Shown here: one piece after another, positions 59,445-64,000 of the stretch
Position numbering within the stretch: the first letter of the stretch is position 1
Layout of the letters: every line of letters starts with the position of its first letter
NCBI RefSeq assembly: GCF_022811845.1
Contig: NZ_CP064266.1
Span: forward strand, 3,472,001-3,536,000
Direction: 5' to 3'
DNA length: 64,000 nt
DNA from: Bacillus pseudomycoides
GTDB lineage: Bacteria > Bacillota > Bacilli > Bacillales > Bacillaceae_G
Translations under genes and position numbers: made by a program
The notes under the pieces: model-generated
What the model saw: the letters and a program-made list of their open reading frames with translations, nothing else
Told to the model about the DNA's origin: nothing
The model's database searches: none

Positions 59445-60416
59445 TTAGTTAGTAGTTGTTTTGGTCTTTTCTTGCTTTGTAAGATAATCAATAATTCCCA
59501 TCGCACTGATTTCCATATCTAGTTTTATCACATCGTAAACAGAATGAGTTGCTGGTACACCTTGCTGTGAAAGATGAGAAGAGACTTTTTCAAGTAATAA
59601 AGTATACAATTCATGGCTTGCTGTTTCAAAATCCTGTTTTTTTTCAAATACTTGTTTTCCTGCTTCAACAAAGATAGGGAGCCAGTCTTCAAGCTGTTTA
59701 TACACTTCAGAAACATGGGAAGATGCACCGTAATGCCCGAAATAGATGAAGTCAACTTTCATATTTCGAATGCGATCTTTTGCTGCCATCATCGCGTCGG
59801 GTTGAAACTGTGATGGAGATGTGGTTGGTAAATATAGTTCAACGCCAAGTTCAGCTAGTTCTCGATAATAAATACCAATCGTGTCACCTGTGAAAATGCC
59901 ATTTGCTAAAGAATCATGGATACTAATATGGTGCTTGGCGTGTCCTGGTGTATCGTAAAATGAAAGCGTCCGATTTTCTGAAATTTGTAATGTGTCACCA
60001 TCTTGTACAATATGGACACGTTTTTCTGGAATAGGAAGGATTGGATTAAAGAGTTCATCAAAAGCATCGCCATAGACAGCTTTGGCACCTTGGATTAATT
60101 TTGTAGGATCAATCATATGGCGTGCGCCACGTGAATGGACAAATAAAGTAGCATTTGGACATTTTTCCATCATTAAACCAGCTCCACCAGCATGATCAAG
60201 ATGAACATGGGTAACGATAATATTTTTAACATCTGCTAAGTCAATGCGTAATTGTTGTAAGCCATTTAGAATGTGCGGAAGAGAAGGGGCTGCACACGTT
60301 TCGATTAAAGTAATATCATCACCGAGTAATACGTATGTACCTGTACGCTCGTTATGTTTTAAATCGTAATCATCAATGAGATATAACTGAGAGGATAACT
60401 GTTCAACTTTTTTCAT
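59445..60416 (-). CDS. Metallo-beta-lactamase-fold hydrolase
   Basis: 323 residues. The metal-binding motif THVHLDHAGG (HxHxDH), a later GH in TPGHAKHHIS, GDTIG and a final FGHYG supply the usual ligands. The closest general class is glyoxalase II-like MBL proteins with a long C-terminal helical extension (about residues 230-320). The substrate is unknown. The ATG at 60416 follows AAGGAG; a GTG 3 codons earlier is less well placed. Confidence 0.88.
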   Translation of the reverse strand: MKKVEQLSSQLYLIDDYDLKHNERTGTYVLLGDDITLIETCAAPSLPHILNGLQQLRIDLADVKNIIVTHVHLDHAGGAGLMMEKCPNATLFVHSRGARHMIDPTKLIQGAKAVYGDAFDELFNPILPIPEKRVHIVQDGDTLQISENRTLSFYDTPGHAKHHISIHDSLANGIFTGDTIGIYYRELAELGVELYLPTTSPSQFQPDAMMAAKDRIRNMKVDFIYFGHYGASSHVSEVYKQLEDWLPIFVEAGKQVFEKKQDFETASHELYTLLLEKVSSHLSQQGVPATHSVYDVIKLDMEISAMGIIDYLTKQEKTKTTTN

Positions 60417-60458
60417 ATGAGTCACTCCTTATAGTCTTATGTTCTTTTATTATAAAAT

Positions 60459-60493
60459 AAAAGGCAGAAAACGAAAAATCGTTTTCTGCCTTT
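60459..60493. terminator. Terminator
   Basis: AAAGGCAGAAAACGA, loop AAAA, exact complement TCGTTTTCTGCCTTT. It serves the minus-strand gene ending at 60505. Confidence 0.8.
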
Positions 60494-60504
60494 ATGTAAT
60501 GTTA

Positions 60505-60714
60505 TTATTTACTTTGTTCTTTGCTAACTGACATAATAAAGAATCCGACAATTCCGCCAACTAGTGGAAGAGAAATCATTCCTGCAAGCGAAAAGTACTT
60601 GCTTAAAAATACTCCATTTACATCCATAACCCAACCAGCAACAAATAGTAACATCATGTATAAGACGAAATAAAACTCGCGATTTGAAAGCATTTCACGT
60701 TGTGCAGTTTTCAT
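60505..60714 (-). CDS. Small two-helix membrane protein
   Basis: 69 residues with two helices (FYFVLYMMLLFVAGWVMDV and LAGMISLPLVGGIVGFFIM). The ATG at 60714 is chosen over a TTG/GTG start four codons earlier. No family recognised. The terminator lies 12 bases downstream. Confidence 0.6.
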   Translation of the reverse strand: MKTAQREMLSNREFYFVLYMMLLFVAGWVMDVNGVFLSKYFSLAGMISLPLVGGIVGFFIMSVSKEQSK

Positions 60715-60938
60715 TATCAACACCATCCCTTATTCATTATAATGGAATTGAAAATGTCACAATTTAAAAGGTAAACTGTCACATTTTGTTCACAATTTAA
60801 TTGTAAAACTTTCCAAACTATTTGTCTAGTATTTTGTGTCGAATTTTTGAACAAAAATAAAGCGCTGTCATTAGACGGGAGAGATAAATACATATATGAT
60901 GAGAATAAGTATGAAAGGATAGAGAGGAGCAGATATAT

Positions 60939-61415
60939 ATGACAATTTATGATTTTTCCGCAAATACAATTATAGGGGAAGAAAAATCATTGCGAGAGTA
61001 TGAAGGTAAAGTTCTTCTCATTGTAAATGTCGCAAGTAAATGCGGATTTACACCACAATATAAAGGATTGCAAGCCATTTATGAACAGTATAAAGAACAA
61101 GGGTTTGAAATCTTAGGTTTCCCATGTAATCAATTTGGAGGACAAGAACCAGGCACAGAAGAGGAAATTACAAGCTTTTGTGAACTCAATTACGGTGTAT
61201 CCTTTCCGATGTTCGCTAAAGTTGATGTGAAAGGTGATAGTGTGCATCCACTATATACATATATGACGGAGCAGGCACCGGGCATACTAGGTATGAAGGC
61301 AGTAAAGTGGAACTTTACGAAATTTTTAATAGGACGTGATGGGAAAGTGATTGATCGTTTTGCGCCGCAGACGAAGCCGGAAGAGTTGGAGAGGGAGATT
61401 GAAAAAGTACTGTAA
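60939..61415 (+). CDS. bsaA: Glutathione peroxidase-family thiol peroxidase
   Basis: 158 residues. The peroxidatic Cys is in NVASKCGFTPQY (Cys about 35), with the second motif LGFPCNQFGGQEPG (Gln of the catalytic set and a possible resolving Cys) and WNFTKFLIGRDGKV (Trp/Asn of the tetrad). It reduces hydroperoxides, probably with thioredoxin or bacillithiol since Bacillus lacks glutathione. Orthologue of B. subtilis BsaA by pattern. GAGAGGAG lies upstream of the ATG. Confidence 0.93.
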   Translation: MTIYDFSANTIIGEEKSLREYEGKVLLIVNVASKCGFTPQYKGLQAIYEQYKEQGFEILGFPCNQFGGQEPGTEEEITSFCELNYGVSFPMFAKVDVKGDSVHPLYTYMTEQAPGILGMKAVKWNFTKFLIGRDGKVIDRFAPQTKPEELEREIEKVL

Positions 61416-61507
61416 ACTTATGTTTTTATGGAGAACTTGAGTACAACTAATTCATAAAACTAATATGTTTGGTTTTTCATCTCTCTAGAAAGAGATATTT
61501 GAAACAA

Positions 61508-61559
61508 AGAAAGACGTTGGATGACAGAACGGTTCAGATCTGTTATCCAACGTCTTTCT
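61508..61559 (+). terminator. Long hairpin downstream of bsaA
   Basis: 21-bp arms with one mismatch (AGAAAGACGTTGGAT...), loop of 10 bases. It lies 93 bases after the stop. The rest of 61416-61784 shows no gene. Confidence 0.65.
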
Positions 61560-61784
61560 AAATACTGAGGAAATACATTATTTGTAATTGGAGAACTGGC
61601 AGGTATATGAAATGTAACTGAAAAAAGTATAAGTATAAGATCAATATATTTCTGGTTTTTCTATCAATTATGCCAATGCTTACATATAAAGAATATGGTT
61701 TTAAAGTAATTGTAGTATATCAAAGACATCCGTTTCAAATCTTGGAAATAGGCTTTTAAAATTTAAGATTCAATTATTCATAGT

Positions 61785-62588
61785 CTACTTTTTAGATTTC
61801 ACATAACCAGCTGCTTGCGTATCAGCTTCTGAACAGAACCAAACTATATTATCTTTTGTAGAATTATAAAATTGTCCACCAGGAACATGATATTTTTTAG
61901 AATTAGCATTTCCTTTAATTTGGCCTTTACAAGAAGTGTTTGTTTCTTTATCATCACTAGGATCATTCTGGAAAGGTTGACCATTAGAACCTCCATGATT
62001 GCTATTAGATGTGGACGTTACAGTACTTCTCTTTTGTAAAGCTTGCTCCTCAGCTTGACGTTGTTGATCTTCGTGTTGTTTACGAGCCTGCTCTTCAGCT
62101 TGACGTTGTTGCGCTTCCTGCTGTTTACGAGCTTGTTCTTCAGCTTGACGCTTTTGTTCTTCTTGCTGTTTTTGAGCTTGTTCTTCAGCTTGACGCTTTT
62201 GTTCTTCTTGCTGTTTTTGATCTTGTTCCTCAGCTTGACGCTTTTGTTCTTCTTTTTCTTGTTGCTTACGAGCCTTTTCATCAGCTTCTTTCTTTTCAAG
62301 TTCTTTTTTCTTTTCTGCATCTTTTTTATCTGCTTTTTTATCTGTTTTTTCAGATGCAATTTTTTTATCATTTGCTGTTATTTTTTGAGCAGAAGGAGTT
62401 GCGATACTAGTTAATACCCCAAAATCTATAAATAAAACAGCTGTAATTAAAAATTGTTTTTTCGCCACACCAGTTTTCTTAATGATAGATAGGATTGATA
62501 AGACAAGGAAGAAAATAAATAGGATTAAACATACATTAGCGAAAAAGTTAATAATAGGATGATCTGTTTTTTCAGTGCTTGTTATCAT
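61785..62588 (-). CDS. Membrane protein with 15-residue coiled-coil repeats and sunset-type C-terminus
   Basis: 267 residues from the first ATG: two helices (FANVCLILFIFFLVLSILSI and QFLITAVLFIDFGVLTSIA), a Lys/Glu-rich coil, then five near-identical 15-residue repeats (RQAEEQAQKQQEEQK type, 45-bp DNA units at about 62040-62265). The C-terminal module IKGNANSKKYHVPGGQFY ... WFCSEADTQAAGYVKSKK is of the kind found at the ends of secreted nucleases. The frame remains open upstream to 62715 and encodes another hydrophobic helix (LFLAALILLILCIISFF), but no start codon is found there, so the native N-terminus may be lost. Confidence 0.75.
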   Translation of the reverse strand: MITSTEKTDHPIINFFANVCLILFIFFLVLSILSIIKKTGVAKKQFLITAVLFIDFGVLTSIATPSAQKITANDKKIASEKTDKKADKKDAEKKKELEKKEADEKARKQQEKEEQKRQAEEQDQKQQEEQKRQAEEQAQKQQEEQKRQAEEQARKQQEAQQRQAEEQARKQHEDQQRQAEEQALQKRSTVTSTSNSNHGGSNGQPFQNDPSDDKETNTSCKGQIKGNANSKKYHVPGGQFYNSTKDNIVWFCSEADTQAAGYVKSKK

Positions 62589-62721
62589 GACTAAAAATGA
62601 AATAATAAAACAAATAACTGTCGATCTACCATATTTTATTGCTTTACCATTTTTCTTAAAGAATGAAATGATACATAAGATTAGTAGAATAAGAGCTGCT
62701 AAAAATAAAATTACTACCTAG

Positions 62722-62937
62722 TTGATTTGGAGGAAACTTCAATGTGATATTGCATATGGAAAGTGTTCACTGGTTTACCTACAGAATGAGCTGATTTTGA
62801 AATATTATCCAGGTTGTGTAAAGGGGGGACTTCCCGAAACAGTCTACTTTTACACAAGGCAGGCGTATCAAAGGAGATTGGCTAAGAGGAAGAATCCTCG
62901 AAACTGTGTAACTGTTACGGAACTTGAAGAAGATTAG
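62722..62937 (+). CDS. Small ORF of unknown function, start uncertain
   Basis: A 71-codon frame from TTG 62722. The part from about codon 12 (GKCSLVYLQNELILKYYPGC, PETVYFYTRQAYQRRLAKRK) looks like a real protein, but GGAGG at 62730-62734 does not fit any good start in this frame. It may be a 5'-damaged remnant; the neighbouring minus-strand gene is also damaged at this junction. Confidence 0.4.
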   Translation: MIWRKLQCDIAYGKCSLVYLQNELILKYYPGCVKGGLPETVYFYTRQAYQRRLAKRKNPRNCVTVTELEED

Positions 62938-63048
62938 ATATGAATATTATTATTCTAGAATGCAGAAAGTAGACTAATAAACAAGCTGTTTTTGTTTTTA
63001 AGCATAGAATATGATGAATCCTATTGTTAAGAGGAGGTAATCATATTT

Positions 63049-63216
63049 ATGAGCTGTAATTGTCATGGCAGACATTTTCGAGATTGTAATAGATTTTGGG
63101 ATGATTTGATGTTTTGTAGACGCAGACATAGGAATTGTGATGATTGTCGTTGTAGACAAAAACATGATTGTGATTGTGATGATTGTCGTCGTAGACATCA
63201 ACATAAACATGATTGA
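63049..63216 (+). CDS. Cys/His/Arg/Asp-rich spore-coat-like small protein
   Basis: 55 residues starting MSCNCHGRHFRDC and dominated by Cys, His, Arg and Asp, with the near-repeats NCDDCRCRQKHDC and DCDDCRRRHQHKH. GAGGAGGT lies 11 bases before the ATG, and a good terminator follows. The composition recalls small cross-linked coat or exosporium proteins of Bacillus and would also bind metals. Family not recognised. Confidence 0.65.
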   Translation: MSCNCHGRHFRDCNRFWDDLMFCRRRHRNCDDCRCRQKHDCDCDDCRRRHQHKHD

Positions 63217-63248
63217 GATGATTGTCGAGAATGGTAAATCTCTTTGGA

Positions 63249-63279
63249 AGAGTGCTTTGAAGAAAAGCACTCTTTTTTT
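63249..63279 (+). terminator. Terminator after the Cys/His-rich gene
   Basis: AGAGTGCTTT with AAAGCACTCT around a 5-base loop, then T residues. The stretch to 63476 shows nothing else except short AT-rich dyads. Confidence 0.88.
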
Positions 63280-63476
63280 GTTCGTGAATTTTCTGAACTA
63301 TTTATTGATAGTAGTTATAAAGTAGAAAGAATGTAGTTGCGATTCAATTTGAGCGCCAACAAAACAAACTCAACGAACAAAAACAAATGTCCTGTTCGTG
63401 TGTCTAAAAGTTGACACTTCTAGATGTTTTATAAAAATGACGTAAGAATAACCAAAACTGTACCTTGAACTTATGA

Positions 63477-64000
63477 AAGATATCTAAGGTACCATGTCGT
63501 TATGGTGTCGGAGCATATGAAGATGTTGTGGCACATTCTACAGTAACTCCAGAAGTTCCAGCTATTAATATTCAAAAATATGAAACTCGTACATGGCGTA
63601 ACGCTTTCGTTCATTATGCAGTTGATTGGAATGAAACCATTCAAATTGCTGATACGAAATACATTGCATATGGTGTAGGACCGGGCGCCGATAAACGCTT
63701 TGTACATGTTGAGCTTTGCGAAACTGCAGACTATGGTAAATTTAAACGTTCATATGAGAAGTACGTTAAATTACTAGCGAAAATCTTAAAAGATAACAAT
63801 CTATCTGTAGAAAAAGGATTGTGGACTCACTATGATGTTACAAAGTATCTTGGCGGCACTGATCATGAAGATCCGCTTGATTATTTACGTAGTCATGGTG
63901 TATCAGAAGCTCAATTCCGCGCAGATGTGAAACGTGCATACAATAATGCTAATGTTGATGCTTCTGTTCCAGGTCAACCATCTAAACCAGGCGAACCAAT
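63477..64000 (+). CDS. N-acetylmuramoyl-L-alanine amidase (amidase_2), 5' end damaged, 3' end outside window
   Basis: The frame opens at 63477 and runs off the window. It reads KISKVPCRYGVGAYEDVVAH and later NAFVHYAVDWNETIQI, FVHVELCETADYGKF, WTHYDVTKYLGGTDHEDPLD and VSEAQFRADVKRAYNN. These carry the zinc ligands (His in VAH, His in VHVE, the TDHEDP Asp/His) of the T7-lysozyme-like amidase family. It ends in a Pro/Gly/Ser linker that usually leads to a wall-binding domain. An ATG at 63473 is one base out of frame (ATGAAAGATATC needs one A less), and no ribosome site is visible, so the start is probably broken. Confidence 0.75.

Noticed and set aside
62009..62414. Long plus-strand and minus-strand frames rich in Leu/Phe/Val or Lys/Asn over the coiled-coil repeats
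   Set aside because: They are frame shadows of the 45-bp repeats of the minus-strand membrane protein.
62998..63270. Minus-strand 90-codon frame opposite the Cys/His-rich gene
   Set aside because: The plus-strand frame has ribosome site, coat-like composition and terminator; the other is a low-complexity antisense frame.

Overview
The window is AT-rich Firmicutes chromosome, and its gene content fits the Bacillus cereus group (cereus/thuringiensis/anthracis type). It carries sporulation genes (SpoIIP, a YtfJ/GerW protein, a Cys/His-rich coat-like peptide, a broken Spo0E phosphatase), many GNAT acetyltransferases, an AbrB paralogue, a second alanine racemase, formate-tetrahydrofolate ligase, and strong AGGAGG-type ribosome sites. 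I recognise no rRNA, tRNA or CRISPR array.

Layout. 1-18 kb is mostly ordinary chromosome: a partial MFS exporter, an NfeD/SPFH pair, SpoIIP, a remnant of an aromatic meta-cleavage pathway (decarboxylase C-terminus plus 4-oxalocrotonate tautomerase), MarR with an MFS pump, alanine racemase, YitT, a MocR-type regulator, two oligopeptide-type ABC permeases, and a tight operon of GNATs, a 2H phosphoesterase and a cupin. 18-30 kb is a decay zone: frameshifted GNAT, Spo0E and alpha/beta-hydrolase genes, a truncated Mrr nuclease, two copies of a hairpin repeat with a compensatory base-pair change, two IS6-family transposase remnants, MITE-like elements and IS231-like ends.

Two nested-insertion stories dominate the middle. 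(1) 30,484-37,372 is a Tn554-type transposon (tnpA, tnpB, tnpC) carrying a ferritin-like gene and a CotA-type multicopper oxidase. It interrupts a YolD-like gene whose two halves survive in frame on either side of a shared 7-bp CCTTTTG. (2) 37,970-48,020 is a roughly 10-kb integrative element bounded by 38-bp direct repeats (one mismatch). It splits a GNAT gene, which now lies as a C-terminal piece at 37.7-38.0 kb and an N-terminal piece at 48.0-48.6 kb. It carries a tyrosine integrase next to the right repeat, an antirepressor, genes resembling a prohead protease and a small terminase subunit, several small unknown genes, and a type VII secretion-style cassette (WXG-domain protein, DUF4176 protein and two small membrane proteins). 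No portal, major capsid, large terminase or tail gene is present, so a phage satellite or a decayed phage are the main readings.

48.7-64 kb returns to chromosomal genes: YtfJ, methyltransferase, Fhs, a YfmL-like DEAD-box helicase, a TIM-barrel isomerase, a Zn-phospholipase-like protein, quinone oxidoreductase, a broken ECF sigma factor, a metallo-beta-lactamase-fold protein, glutathione peroxidase, a coiled-coil membrane protein with a sunset-type C-terminus, a coat-like Cys/His peptide, and the start of an amidase that runs off the end.

Gene starts were chosen from visible ribosome sites and often differ from the longest open frame. All functional names come from reading the proteins, without database searches.
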